A DNA stretch of 64,000 nt from Mycobacterium hubeiense (GCF_002838065.1 NZ_PIZU01000014.1:1-64000), one strand, 5' to 3'. Positions 46,954-56,084 are shown, numbered from the stretch's first letter. Program-made: numbers and translations. Notes: generated from the letters alone by a model not told the origin.

Positions 46954-48474
46954 ATGCGACAACTGACCAGCCTCGACGCCCAGTTCCTGGCCATGGAGAA
47001 CGATCGGGTCCAGGGCCACGTCAGCGTGCTCGGCGTCTACGACTCCCACACGACCTCGGGCGAGCCGCTCGATGCGGAGCTCGTTCGCCGGGTCATCAGC
47101 GAACGCCTGCACCTGCTGCCGACCTTCCGCTGGCGGCTCGCGCAGGTGCCGTTCGATCTCGACTACCCGTACTGGGTCGACGACGGCACCTTCGACATCG
47201 AGTACCACGTCCGCGAGCTCGCCCTGCCCGCGCCGGGCGACCAGCGCCAGCTCGCCGAACAGGTAGCGCGCATCATCGGTCGGCAGCTCGACCGGGCGCG
47301 GCCGCTTTGGGAGGTGTACGTCATCCACGGACTCGCCGACGGCGGTGTGGCGGTGCTGACGAAGATGCATCACGCCGCGGTCGACGGGGTCTCCGGTGCC
47401 GAGGTCATGAGCATCCTGCTCGACGACACCACCGGCCGGGAGCCGGAACCGTCGACGAAGGTGGTCTCGGAGAACTACCCGTCGGAGCTCGAAATGCTCG
47501 GCCGCGGCCTGGCCGGTCTGATGAGCCAGCCGCTGCGGATCCTGCGCGCGGGCCCCACCGCCCTGCCGCATCTCGACGACGTCCCGACGATCCGCCACCT
47601 GCCCGGCGTGAAATCGATTGCGCGCGGCAGCCGCCTGGTCAAACGCGCCCTGAAGGCCGGTCGGGGTGGAGCGGCCTTGCGGGGCAGCGATGTCACCGCA
47701 CCCCGGACCCGATTCCAGGCGCGCGTGTCGCCACACCGCCGCGTCGCGTTCGGCTCGGTGTCGCTGGCCGAGGTCAAGACCATCAAGAACACCCTCGGCT
47801 GCACCGTCAACGACGTCGTCCTGGCGATCTGCACCGCAGGGCTGCGCACCTGGCTCGACAAGCAAGGTGAGCTGCCCGGCGAGCCCCTCGCCAGCTTCAT
47901 TCCGATGTCGGTGCGCACACCCGAGCAGAAGGGCACATTCGGCAACCGGGTCTCGGTCATGATCACCCAGCTGCCGACCGACGTCATCGACCCCGTGGAG
48001 CGGCTGCACCGAATCAACGAAACAATGAGCACCGCCAAGGAGCGTCACCGTGCGCTGCCGGCGTCGTTGCTGCAGGACGCCAACCACTTCATCCCGCCCG
48101 CCTTGTTCGCGCAGGCGGCGCGGGCCACCTCCCGGTTGGCGGGCGTGCGCGGACTGAATCAGCCGGCCAACGTGATGATCTCGAATGTCCCGGGACCGTC
48201 GACACCGCTGTATCTCGGCGGTGCCCGGCAACGCGCGCAGTTCCCGGTCTCCGGGGTGCTCGACGGGATCGGCATCAACATCACCGTGATGAGCTATCAG
48301 GAGTCGCTCGAGTTCGGCATCGTCGTCGACCGCGAACTCGTCGACGACCCGTGGCCGATCCTCGATGCCCTGCACGCCGGATTGGATGAACTGCGTAACG
48401 CCGCCCAGGCTGCAGCCATACCCGTGACCCCGATCCGCCGTAAGACCGCTCGCGTACGAAAGGCCAACTCATGA
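46954..48474 (+). CDS. WS/DGAT-type wax ester/diacylglycerol acyltransferase
   Basis: A 506-residue acyltransferase of the WS/DGAT family, which esterifies fatty acyl-CoA to fatty alcohols or diacylglycerol for storage lipid. The catalytic HHxxxDG motif is His139-His140-AAVDG. Also present are the opening MRQLTSLDAQFLAME, RPLWEVYVI, the NDVVLAICTAGLRTWL segment and NVPGP. The start is ATG 46954; a longer frame upstream is not family-like. The stop overlaps the fadD start (ATGA), so an acyl-CoA synthetase is made with it. Confidence 0.92.
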   Translation: MRQLTSLDAQFLAMENDRVQGHVSVLGVYDSHTTSGEPLDAELVRRVISERLHLLPTFRWRLAQVPFDLDYPYWVDDGTFDIEYHVRELALPAPGDQRQLAEQVARIIGRQLDRARPLWEVYVIHGLADGGVAVLTKMHHAAVDGVSGAEVMSILLDDTTGREPEPSTKVVSENYPSELEMLGRGLAGLMSQPLRILRAGPTALPHLDDVPTIRHLPGVKSIARGSRLVKRALKAGRGGAALRGSDVTAPRTRFQARVSPHRRVAFGSVSLAEVKTIKNTLGCTVNDVVLAICTAGLRTWLDKQGELPGEPLASFIPMSVRTPEQKGTFGNRVSVMITQLPTDVIDPVERLHRINETMSTAKERHRALPASLLQDANHFIPPALFAQAARATSRLAGVRGLNQPANVMISNVPGPSTPLYLGGARQRAQFPVSGVLDGIGINITVMSYQESLEFGIVVDRELVDDPWPILDALHAGLDELRNAAQAAAIPVTPIRRKTARVRKANS

Positions 48475-50096
48475 ACATGTTCAGCAACAGCATGGACGAT
48501 TACCCGCTCACCCTGACCAGCATCGTCGAGCGCGCCGAGCGGTTCCACGCCGACCAGGAAGTCGTCTCGCGTCGCCCGTCGGGAGCAGTCTCGCGCACCA
48601 CCTTCGGCGAATGTGCTACCCGCGCAAGGCGTCTCGCCGGTGCGCTGAGCGCCCTGGGAGTACGCGAGGGCGATCCCGTGGCCACGCTGTTGTGGAACCA
48701 GAGCGAGCACCTGGAGCTGTACTTCGCCGTGCCCGCCATGGGCGCGGTCATCCACACGCTCAACCCGCGGTTGTTCCCCGACGAACTGGCCTTCATCGTC
48801 GACGACGCCAAAGACACCGTGATCGTCATCGACGAGTCGCTGCTGGAGGTGTTCGAAAGCTTCCGTGGCGGACGCGATTTCACCCACGTCATCGTGGTCA
48901 CCCACGACAGAGAGGCGCCAGCGGGCACGCTGGACTACGAGTCGCTGATCGCCGGCGCCGAGCCAGTCACATGGCCCGCGCTTGACGAGCGTCACGCGGC
49001 AGCGATGTGTTACACCTCGGGCACGACAGGCCGGCCCAAAGGTGTGGTGTACTCCCACCGGGCCCTTGTCCTGCACTCACTCGTCGCGGCCCTGCCAGAT
49101 CAGCTGGCGGTATCGGCAAGGGACACAGTCCTTCCCGTCGTACCGATGTTTCACGCCAACGCCTGGGGGCTGCCGTACGCCGCGGCCCTGGCCGGAGCGC
49201 GGCTGGTCCTGCCGGGGCCACGCCTGGACCCGGAAAGCGTGCTCAACCTGTGCGCCGACGAGCGGGTCACCATGACGGCGGGCGTGCCGACCGTATGGAT
49301 GGGGATGCTCGCCGCGCTCGACGCCGAGCCGAGCAAGTGGGATCTGTCGGAGCTCAACAGGCTGATCGTGGGGGGCGCCGCCGTGCCGCGGTCGATGTTG
49401 GAAGGGTTCGATCGCCATGGGCTGACCGTCGTGCAGGCCTGGGGTATGACCGAGACCGCTCCGCTGGGCGCGGTCTGCCGGCTGCCCGCGCGCCTTTACG
49501 AGGGCGAGCGCGACGAGCAGTACGGCTTCCGCACCCGGCAGGGTGTCGCGACCCCGTTCTTCAACATCCGGGCTCGCGACGAGAACGGCGAGATCATCGC
49601 CTGGGACGACGCCGCGATGGGCGAACTCGAGGTGCGTGGCCCGTGGGTGGCGGCCAGCTACCACGGCGGTCGCGGTGCCGACAGTTTCACCGCCGACGGC
49701 TGGTTCAGAACCGGCGACGTGGTGCGCATCGATGCGCACGGTTGCATCCGGATCTGCGACCGCTCAAAGGATTTGGTGAAGTCCGGCGGCGAGTGGATCT
49801 CCTCGGTCGACTTGGAGAACCAGCTCATGTCGCATGCCGCCGTCGCGCAGGCCGCGGTGATCGCGGTGCCCGACGAGCGTTGGGGTGAGCGACCACTGGC
49901 CGTCGTGTCGCTGTGTGACGGTGCCGAGGCGACGCCCGACGAGTTACGCGAGCACCTCGCCCAAGAGTTCGCCAAGTGGCAATTGCCGGACCGCTTCGAG
50001 TTCATGGAAGCGCTTCCCTGCACCGCCACCGGCAAGTTCAAGAAATCCGAACTGCGAACCCAGTTCGCAACGCCCCTGAAAGGAAACCGAATATGA
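48471..50096 (+). CDS. Fatty acyl-CoA/AMP ligase (FadD type)
   Basis: A 541-residue acyl-adenylating enzyme that activates a fatty acid as acyl-AMP and then acyl-CoA. The AMP-binding core YTSGTTGRPKGVVYSHRAL is near residue 180, the A5 motif AWGMTETAPLG near 323, the A7/A8 region (DGWFRTGDVVRID, then ICDRSKDLVKSGGEWIS) near 405-440, and the catalytic C-terminal Lys in TATGKFKKSEL. It probably supplies acyl-CoA to the coupled WS/DGAT acyltransferase upstream. Its last bases overlap the start of the NTF2-like gene. Confidence 0.92.
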   Translation: MNMFSNSMDDYPLTLTSIVERAERFHADQEVVSRRPSGAVSRTTFGECATRARRLAGALSALGVREGDPVATLLWNQSEHLELYFAVPAMGAVIHTLNPRLFPDELAFIVDDAKDTVIVIDESLLEVFESFRGGRDFTHVIVVTHDREAPAGTLDYESLIAGAEPVTWPALDERHAAAMCYTSGTTGRPKGVVYSHRALVLHSLVAALPDQLAVSARDTVLPVVPMFHANAWGLPYAAALAGARLVLPGPRLDPESVLNLCADERVTMTAGVPTVWMGMLAALDAEPSKWDLSELNRLIVGGAAVPRSMLEGFDRHGLTVVQAWGMTETAPLGAVCRLPARLYEGERDEQYGFRTRQGVATPFFNIRARDENGEIIAWDDAAMGELEVRGPWVAASYHGGRGADSFTADGWFRTGDVVRIDAHGCIRICDRSKDLVKSGGEWISSVDLENQLMSHAAVAQAAVIAVPDERWGERPLAVVSLCDGAEATPDELREHLAQEFAKWQLPDRFEFMEALPCTATGKFKKSELRTQFATPLKGNRI

Positions 50097-50689
50097 GTCG
50101 CTACGACATCACCAAGACCAACCGAGCCGTGGAGCGGTTGATCGAGACGACGGAGAACCCGCGTCATCTGTACATGCTGCACGCCTACAACCGGCACCGG
50201 TACCTGGAGATGGCCGGCCGCTACGAGGAGATCTTCGCGCCGGAGATGACGGTCGAGAAACCGGTCTACCACTTCAACATGCTCGGCAAGAGCATCACCG
50301 TGGAGGGCACCGAGGCGGTCAGGGGGCTGTACCACGCCTGGAAGGAGACCGCGCAGTGCGTCTTCTACTCCGACGACGAGAAGCTGGCCGTCAGCGACGA
50401 CATGATCGTGTCGACGTCGTTCATCTACCAGCAGACGCCGGGCGTCATTCTCGCTGCCGAGGGGCTGCCGGTCGACCCCGACGCCACCTATCTGGTGAAG
50501 ACCGCCGAGCACATGATCTGGCCGTACGACAACGGCCGGCTGGTCGGTGAAGACGTCTGGGAATACGACGAAACGGCGCGCGAGTTCATCCAGCTCGACC
50601 CGGCCGACGTCTTGACCGTTGAACAGTCCGCGAAACTGCTCGAGCCGCTGATAAAGCCTCTCCCCGAGCATAATCCGTTCCTCGCATGA
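50093..50689 (+). CDS. NTF2-like (SnoaL-fold) protein
   Basis: A 198-residue protein that fits the NTF2/SnoaL-like alpha+beta cone fold: helix HAYNRHRYLEMAGRYEEIFAPEMTVEKPVY, then strands FNMLGKSITVEGTEAVRGLY and CVFYSDDEKLAVSDDMIVSTSFIY. The pocket residues are not diagnostic of one activity. It overlaps the fadD stop (ATGA), so it is the third member of the WS/DGAT-fadD operon, perhaps handling a related hydroxy or keto lipid. It is followed by a strong hairpin, probably the operon's end. Confidence 0.75.
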   Translation: MSRYDITKTNRAVERLIETTENPRHLYMLHAYNRHRYLEMAGRYEEIFAPEMTVEKPVYHFNMLGKSITVEGTEAVRGLYHAWKETAQCVFYSDDEKLAVSDDMIVSTSFIYQQTPGVILAAEGLPVDPDATYLVKTAEHMIWPYDNGRLVGEDVWEYDETAREFIQLDPADVLTVEQSAKLLEPLIKPLPEHNPFLA

Positions 50690-50720
50690 CACTCATGGGC
50701 CGACTGCGGCCCCTAGAGTG
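50690..50720 (+). terminator. Hairpin after the WS/DGAT operon
   Basis: CACTC and GAGTG form the outer stem, GGGCCG and CGGCCC the inner stem, with a 4-bp loop ACTG and a small internal loop. It starts 1 bp after the stop of the NTF2-like gene and precedes the arylsulfatase gene by 38 bp. There is no T-run. It could end or attenuate transcription. Confidence 0.6.
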
Positions 50721-50758
50721 ACAGGGCAGGCCAAACCGTTGAAAGGATCGAATCGGTC

Positions 50759-53089
50759 ATGGGCGTAGACGACATCGTGTCCCCGAAACTGCCCGGCGGC
50801 GAAACGTTGCCGTTCGCACCCATCCCGTCGGCGAGTATCGCCGGGCGCACACTGCAGGAATCCACCTACGCCCAGCGGGTCATCCCGCCGCGGCTGCACG
50901 ACGATGCGCCCAACATCGTCATTGTTCTGATCGACGACGCCGGTCCGGGCCTGCCAACCACGTTCGGCGGAGAGGTCCGCACCGAAACGATGGACCGCGT
51001 CTGCGCGCAGGGAGTCTCCTACAACCGGTTTCACACCACCGCGATGTGCTCACCGACGCGGGCGTCACTGCTGACCGGGCGCAACCACCACGAGATCGGC
51101 AACGGCCAGATCGCCGAGCTGGCCAACGACTGGGACGGCTACTCCGGCAAGATCCCGCGCAGCAGCGCGACCGTGGCCGAAGTTCTCAAGCAGTACGGCT
51201 ACGCCACCTCAGCGTTCGGCAAGTGGCACAACACCCCCGCCGAGGAGACGACCGCAGCGGGCCCGTTCGAAAATTGGCCCACCGGGCTCGGATTCGAGTA
51301 TTTCTACGGATTCCTCGCCGGCGAGGCGTCACAGTACGAGCCGCACCTGGTTCGCAACACCACCGTCGTCGCACCGCCCAAAACGCCCGAAGAGGGCTAT
51401 CACCTATCCGAGGACCTCGCCGACGACGCCATCTCCTGGCTGCGAAGGCACAAGGCGTTCAACGCCGACAAGCCGTTTTTCATGTACTGGGCCAGCGGCT
51501 GTCTGCACGGCCCGCACCACATCATGAAGGAATGGGCCGACAAATACGCCGGCAAGTTCGACGACGGATGGGACGCCTACCGCGAACGCGTGTTCGCGCG
51601 AGCCAAAGAAAAGGGCTGGATTCCGCAAGACTGCGAACTCACCGAGCGCGACGAGACACTGGCGTCCTGGGACAGCATCCCCGAGGACGAGAAGCCCTTC
51701 CAGCGGCGCTTGATGGAGGTGGCCGCCGGCTACGCCGAGCACGTCGACGTCCAGGTCGGCCGGATCGCCGACGAACTCGACCAGCTCGGCTACGGAGACA
51801 ACACCCTGTTCCTCTACATCTGGGGCGACAACGGATCCTCCGGCGAAGGGCAGAACGGGACGATCGCGGAACTGCTGGCACAGAACGGCATTCCCACCAC
51901 CGTGCGCCAGCACATCGACGCCCTCGACGAACTCGGCGGCCTGGACGTGCTCGGCTCACCGCTGGTCGACAACCAGTATCACGCGGCGTGGGCGTGGGCG
52001 GGCAGCACACCCTACAAAGGCATGAAGCTGCTGGCATCCCACCTCGGCGGCACCCGAAACCCGATGGCGGTCAAGTGGCCCAAGAAGATTGGGCCCGACG
52101 CGGCGCCTCGTGATGTGTTCCTGCACTGCAACGACGTCGTGCCGACCATCTACGACATCCTCGGCATTGCGCCGCCGCGGGTGGTCAACGGCGAGCCGCA
52201 GATTCCGATCGCCGGTGCAAGCTTTGCTCGCACGCTGGTCGATCGCTCCGCCGACGGCGGGAAGAAAACACAGTACTTCGAGATCATGGGCAGCAGGGCC
52301 ATCTACCACGACGGATGGCTGGCATCCGCGCGCGGCCCGCGACTGCCCTGGGTTACCGGCACACCCGAGGGCATCGAATCCTGGACACCCGACAACGACC
52401 AGTGGGAGCTCTACCACCTCGACGAAGACTGGTCGCAGGCAAAAGATCTCGCCGAGCAGCACCCCGAGAAGCTGCTGGAGATGCGCGAGATGTTCGCCAT
52501 CGAGGCCGCCCGCAACTCAGTCCTGCCCGTCGGCGGCGGCCTATGGGTACCGGTCTATCACCCCGAACTGCGGATCGCACCGCCGTACCGCGAGTGGGAG
52601 TTCTCCGGCGACATGGTGCGAATGCCCGAATTCTGTGCACCGGCGCTGGGTAATAAGAACAACGTGGTAACCATCGACGCCGACATACCCGCCAACGCCA
52701 ACGGGGTGCTGTATGCACTCGGGTCGGGCGCCGGTGGTTTGACGTGCTACCTCGACGAGGGCTACCTGTGCTACGAGTACAACCTGTTCATCTTGTGGCG
52801 CACCAAGATCCGCTCCGCTGACAAGCTGCCGCCAGGACGCGCCACGGTGACCGTGACCACCCGGTACGCCGAACAGCGGCCCGCCGGACCACTCGACATC
52901 ACGCTCGCGGTCGCCGGTGAAACCGTGGCAACCGGGCAGGTGCCGGTCAGCGCGCCGTTGCTGTTCACCGCCAACGACTGCCTCGACATTGGCACCTGCC
53001 TGGGTTCCCCGGTGTCCCTGGACTACCGCGAACGTGCGCCATTCCCGTTCGAAGGCCGCATTCATCGCGTCCACGTCACCTACGGCTAA
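50759..53089 (+). CDS. Arylsulfatase (formylglycine type)
   Basis: A 776-residue type I sulfatase that would hydrolyse sulfate esters. The active-site motif CSPTRASLLTGRN places the cysteine converted to formylglycine at 97 and the conserved Arg at 101. The metal site is IDDAGPG (Asp59-Asp60) at one end and WGDNGSSGEGQNG near residue 360 at the other. FGKWHN (about 155) and the C-terminal about 150-residue domain are typical of the long actinobacterial sulfatases (AtsA/AtsD group). There is no signal peptide, so it is cytoplasmic. The formylglycine-generating enzyme is not encoded here. Confidence 0.92.
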   Translation: MGVDDIVSPKLPGGETLPFAPIPSASIAGRTLQESTYAQRVIPPRLHDDAPNIVIVLIDDAGPGLPTTFGGEVRTETMDRVCAQGVSYNRFHTTAMCSPTRASLLTGRNHHEIGNGQIAELANDWDGYSGKIPRSSATVAEVLKQYGYATSAFGKWHNTPAEETTAAGPFENWPTGLGFEYFYGFLAGEASQYEPHLVRNTTVVAPPKTPEEGYHLSEDLADDAISWLRRHKAFNADKPFFMYWASGCLHGPHHIMKEWADKYAGKFDDGWDAYRERVFARAKEKGWIPQDCELTERDETLASWDSIPEDEKPFQRRLMEVAAGYAEHVDVQVGRIADELDQLGYGDNTLFLYIWGDNGSSGEGQNGTIAELLAQNGIPTTVRQHIDALDELGGLDVLGSPLVDNQYHAAWAWAGSTPYKGMKLLASHLGGTRNPMAVKWPKKIGPDAAPRDVFLHCNDVVPTIYDILGIAPPRVVNGEPQIPIAGASFARTLVDRSADGGKKTQYFEIMGSRAIYHDGWLASARGPRLPWVTGTPEGIESWTPDNDQWELYHLDEDWSQAKDLAEQHPEKLLEMREMFAIEAARNSVLPVGGGLWVPVYHPELRIAPPYREWEFSGDMVRMPEFCAPALGNKNNVVTIDADIPANANGVLYALGSGAGGLTCYLDEGYLCYEYNLFILWRTKIRSADKLPPGRATVTVTTRYAEQRPAGPLDITLAVAGETVATGQVPVSAPLLFTANDCLDIGTCLGSPVSLDYRERAPFPFEGRIHRVHVTYG

Positions 53090-53360
53090 ACCCGGCAGCC
53101 GGGCGTGTCCTATGCGGCAGGTTGGCTGCTCGCAACCAACCAGGAATCCGACAACCTAGAGGGAATCGCCGACCGACAGGTCACTGAGAACACCGAGGTG
53201 GGAGCAGTCAGGGTTCCGACAACCGACTGGCTTCGTAGGATGACGCCGCCAGGCTCTGCTGGCCGGCGATGGCGCCAGGCCCCCAGACGGTCGCCAACAC
53301 CGATGCGGACAAGCGACTATTGTCGTATCACGTCTCGACTCGTCCAGTGAGGGCTCACTC

Positions 53361-54026
53361 ATGCGCGCACCTGATGATCACGAATCGGCGGCGCACGGTG
53401 TTAGCGCGTCTGCCGATATGCCCGAATCCCGCGACGATTCCGGTCGCGTCGATCAAATCCGGAACCGGGTCCTCGATGGCGCCGAAGCGTGCCTGGCCCG
53501 TTATGGGCCCCAAAAAACAACAATCGACGACATCGCCAAGGCCGCGGGTATGTCGCGCGCGACGATCTATCGATACGTGGAGGGTGGCCGCGACGCGATC
53601 ATCCTCGAGGTCCTGCTTCGCATCTGCATTCGGGAGATGGGCCGGCTGGTCGTCGAGCTGCCGCGCCAGCAGACGTCGATAGCGGGCCAGCTCACCGAGG
53701 GCATCGTGCAATGCCTCGGGCTCGCTGAGACCGACGAGCGACTCGCCTTGCTTTTCTCTCCCGAAGTCCTCGGGTTCGCCGGCGGGATCCGTGGCGCCGC
53801 CGACGCACTGATCGACGGCTTGGCCAAGATGCTGCAACCACTAGTCGAGACCGCGCGCCTTCGCGGCGAGGTTCGCCACGACCTCGGCGACCGCGACATA
53901 GCCCAGTTCGTCTGTCACCTCATGGTCGCATCGCTCGTGCTCCGGACCCGCCACACGCAGGGCGAGAACGAGTTGCGGTTGATGCTGCAGAACTTCCTGG
54001 TGCCCGGTCTCGCTCCTGGGCGTTAG
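53361..54026 (+). CDS. TetR-family regulator
   Basis: A 221-residue TetR-type repressor. The helix-turn-helix (GPQKTTIDDIAKAAGMSRATIYRYVEGGRDAIILEVL) is at about 50-85 and the rest is the helical ligand domain. The N-terminal 30 residues (RAPDDHESAAHGVSASADMPESRDD) are unusual and may be untranslated if the ATG at 53418 is used. It stands beside an SDR, a flavin monooxygenase and an esterase, and is the likeliest binder of the duplicated 38-bp motif at 54922 and 55569. The 271-bp gap before it holds no gene. Confidence 0.82.
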   Translation: MRAPDDHESAAHGVSASADMPESRDDSGRVDQIRNRVLDGAEACLARYGPQKTTIDDIAKAAGMSRATIYRYVEGGRDAIILEVLLRICIREMGRLVVELPRQQTSIAGQLTEGIVQCLGLAETDERLALLFSPEVLGFAGGIRGAADALIDGLAKMLQPLVETARLRGEVRHDLGDRDIAQFVCHLMVASLVLRTRHTQGENELRLMLQNFLVPGLAPGR

Positions 54027-54052
54027 CCCTTTTCGGCCGAGCGCAATCCACA

Positions 54053-54889
54053 TCACGACTTTGTCGCGCCGCTTTTGGTGTCCGCTGCGAGCAGTATCCT
54101 CGCGTAAGCCATCGCAAGCAGACGACGTACGAGGCCTGGGCTCAGCCGTTGCAGGAGCGAGAGAGCCCTCACCATCGTCGAGTCGAGAATGATCGCTCGA
54201 TTAGTAGCGACGCCTCTAAGAATGGCCCGCGCGCATTGTTCGGGACTGATGCCGACCCGGTTCGCGACGCGGGTGACCTTCTGGAAGTCCCAGTCGATGA
54301 GTTTCGCAGTCGTATAAATCGGCGTCCGGACACCACCAGGGCACACCACGCTCACCTTCACATGATGGCGCGCGGCTTCGATTCGTAGCGCGGTCGACAA
54401 TCCGACCACGGCATGCTTGCTCGTCGTATAGGAGATGTATCCCGGCGTCGGAATCAGCCCGGATCCCGAGGCGACGTTGACGATGTGGCCGAAGCCTTGC
54501 TTCACCATGATCGGGTAGACCGCCCGCACGCCATGAATCACGCCGAACAGGTTGACATCGATCACGCTTCGCCAGTCTTCGTACGAGAACCGCCTAGCTT
54601 CTCCCGAGACGGCTATGCCGGCGTTGTTGAACAGGAAATCCACATGCCCGCGCCGGGATACGACGCACGTCACGAAGGCCTCGACTTGAGCTCGACCGGT
54701 TACGTCGACTTCGCAGGTGAAGGCACTGACCGCGTCGCCAAGCAGCGCCTTGGTCTCTTCGACCGACTTTCTATCGATGTCGCACAGGGCCAGCTCGCAG
54801 CCTTCCAACGCCAGCTTCTGGGCGAGCGCGCGGCCGATGCCCGAACCCGCGCCGGTGACGATGGCGACCTTCCCACGGAAGTCTCGCAT
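54053..54889 (-). CDS. Short-chain dehydrogenase/reductase
   Basis: A 278-residue SDR with TGAGSGIGRA (about 12-21), FNNAGIAV near residue 90, and the catalytic Ser (VASGSGL) and Tyr-x-x-x-Lys (YTTSKHA). The hydrophobic C-terminus (MVRALSLLQRLSPGLVRRLLAMAY) suggests membrane contact. It is divergent from the small-protein gene, with the 38-bp operator between them, so it is probably coregulated with the monooxygenase module. It likely oxidises an alcohol to a ketone before Baeyer-Villiger oxidation; this role is inferred. Confidence 0.87.
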   Translation of the reverse strand: MRDFRGKVAIVTGAGSGIGRALAQKLALEGCELALCDIDRKSVEETKALLGDAVSAFTCEVDVTGRAQVEAFVTCVVSRRGHVDFLFNNAGIAVSGEARRFSYEDWRSVIDVNLFGVIHGVRAVYPIMVKQGFGHIVNVASGSGLIPTPGYISYTTSKHAVVGLSTALRIEAARHHVKVSVVCPGGVRTPIYTTAKLIDWDFQKVTRVANRVGISPEQCARAILRGVATNRAIILDSTMVRALSLLQRLSPGLVRRLLAMAYARILLAADTKSGATKS

Positions 54890-54921
54890 TCTTGTCTCCT
54901 CTCGACAGACTTGACTCGTGG

Positions 54922-54959
54922 TGATACGTGAGACATGATTCGTCTGTCATCTCAACCAT
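54922..54959. promoter_or_regulatory. Shared 38-bp operator motif, copy 1
   Basis: The motif begins TGATACGTGAGACA and ends GTCATCTCAACCAT. It contains an imperfect dyad, TGATACGTGAGAC-N7-GTCTGTCATCTCA (9 of 13 positions pair). It lies between the divergent SDR and small-protein genes. A second copy at 55569 differs at only 5 of 38 positions, so a common repressor or activator probably binds both. Confidence 0.65.
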
Positions 54960-54972
54960 ATGAGGGGGGCTG

Positions 54973-55284
54973 ATGTCAACGCCAGACGGCAGCTGGAAGA
55001 TCTTGGTCAAGACTCCACTGGGATCTCAGGCCGGCAGGTTGGACTTGGCCACTGAGGGCACAACGCTGTCAGGCAAGGCAACGATGCGCGACGGCGAACT
55101 CGACATCGTGAATGGCACCGCGGATGGCAATGACCTCAATTGGGAGATCAAGGTGAAGCGCCCGCTACCCATGACCGGACACTTCTCAGCCACGGTGGCT
55201 GGAGACAGGTTGTCCGGCAAGGCCAAGCTGGGGCCGATGGGTGAAGCCACGTTCGAGGGCTCGAGGATAACCGGCGACGACTAG
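54973..55284 (+). CDS. Small beta-rich hypothetical protein
   Basis: A 103-residue protein, mostly beta strand by pattern, with repeated GxxLSGK and GELxI/GExT strand-turn elements (TEGTTLSGKATM, GDRLSGKAKLGPMGEATFEG). No signal peptide or membrane segment. This resembles a small actinobacterial domain family often found beside SDRs and monooxygenases, but I do not know its function; a lipid- or substrate-binding barrel is possible. A GGGGGG ribosome-binding site lies 4 bp before the ATG at 54973. It is the first plus-strand gene of the module. Confidence 0.6.
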   Translation: MSTPDGSWKILVKTPLGSQAGRLDLATEGTTLSGKATMRDGELDIVNGTADGNDLNWEIKVKRPLPMTGHFSATVAGDRLSGKAKLGPMGEATFEGSRITGDD

Positions 55285-55568
55285 CAATCCCCGGCCGGCG
55301 ACGCTCGATTCCGCGGCCACGGAGACTCAGATGGCCCATGTGAATATCCGCTGCACCACGCCCGAGCACCGCCCTGCGCCTTGCCCATCCGGCTTTGGCC
55401 TCCAGGTTTTGCCAGCGCTGTGGAACGGCTCGGCTACTCCGCCATCTGACGCGACCAAGGCAATACCCCGCACCGATCACCATCAGTCGCGGCCGCTTGT
55501 CCTGGGCGACTGCTGCGGGCCTCCCCCGGGGGCAGTGCGCCGTTGGGCCGCCCTAGGTTGACTTCAAC
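55285..55568. other. Intergenic region without a gene
   Basis: Nothing in these 284 bp looks coding. A short plus-strand frame at 55331 (76 codons) has no ribosome-binding site and reads as Pro/Arg-rich noise. I see no tRNA or riboswitch. The region ends at operator copy 2 (55569) and leads to the SnoaL-like gene at 55626, so the stretch with no gene totals 341 bp. Confidence 0.6.
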
Positions 55569-55606
55569 TGATACGTGAGACAGTATCCGTCTATCATCTC
55601 AAACAT
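55569..55606. promoter_or_regulatory. Shared 38-bp operator motif, copy 2
   Basis: This copy is TGATACGTGAGACA...TCATCTCAAACAT, 33 of 38 bases identical to the motif at 54922. It sits 20-57 bp upstream of the SnoaL-like gene and its downstream monooxygenase and esterase genes. It probably places that operon under the same regulator as the divergent SDR/small-protein pair. Confidence 0.65.
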
Positions 55607-55625
55607 CACTCATCAGGAGGATCGA

Positions 55626-56084
55626 ATGTCAACGCTGCAGAACAAGAAGGTGGCACTCGGCTTCTTCGAAGCCATTCTCTCCGGAGACAACGAGTCCGCC
55701 GCGTCGATGCTCACTGATGACTGCGAGTTCTTCTTCGCCGGAGATCTGCCGCTGAGTGGCCGCCACCCAGCTGCCGGGGGCTTGGCCATCTGGGGATCGA
55801 TCACGGCTGCCATCGAGGGTGAGGCAACGTTCAACTTCGGCTTCGTGACCGCTGAAGAGGACCGGGTCGCAATAGAAGCGGAGAGCTTCGGATCCAGCGG
55901 CGACGTGAAATTCAACAACCAGTACCACTTCCTGGTCCGTGTGCGGGACGGGAAGATCTGCCAACTAAAGGAATACTTCGACACTCTCCACGTCTGGGAG
56001 ATCGTCAATCCCATGTTCGAGGGCATGCCACGGGCGGCGCGCGCATCGAACCTCGACGAGATCAGCGGAAGCATCCGCCGGTGA
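55626..56084 (+). CDS. SnoaL-like/ketosteroid-isomerase-fold protein
   Basis: A 152-residue protein with the NTF2-like cone fold: helix QNKKVALGFFEAILSGDNESAASMLTDDCEFFF, then strands FNFGFVTAEEDRVAIEAESFG and NNQYHFLVRVRDGKICQLKEYFDTLHV. Members bind or isomerise small polycyclic or keto compounds. The ATG at 55626 has GAGGATCGA upstream. The stop overlaps the monooxygenase start (GTGA), so both are translated together; it may deliver or modify the monooxygenase substrate. Confidence 0.82.
   Translation: MSTLQNKKVALGFFEAILSGDNESAASMLTDDCEFFFAGDLPLSGRHPAAGGLAIWGSITAAIEGEATFNFGFVTAEEDRVAIEAESFGSSGDVKFNNQYHFLVRVRDGKICQLKEYFDTLHVWEIVNPMFEGMPRAARASNLDEISGSIRR

Noticed and set aside
45657..47870. 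A 737-codon open frame on the plus strand
   Set aside because: It is antisense to the PucR-type regulator and then out of frame with the WS/DGAT gene. It reads as Arg/Gly/Asp-rich high-GC noise with no domain.
46864..48375. A 503-codon open frame on the minus strand
   Set aside because: It is antisense to the WS/DGAT acyltransferase, which has the HHxxxDG motif and the proper length.
55331..55561. A 76-codon plus-strand frame and a tRNA-like look around 55410-55450
   Set aside because: There is no ribosome-binding site, the composition is Pro/Arg-rich, and the sequence lacks a T-arm and anticodon arm that pair.
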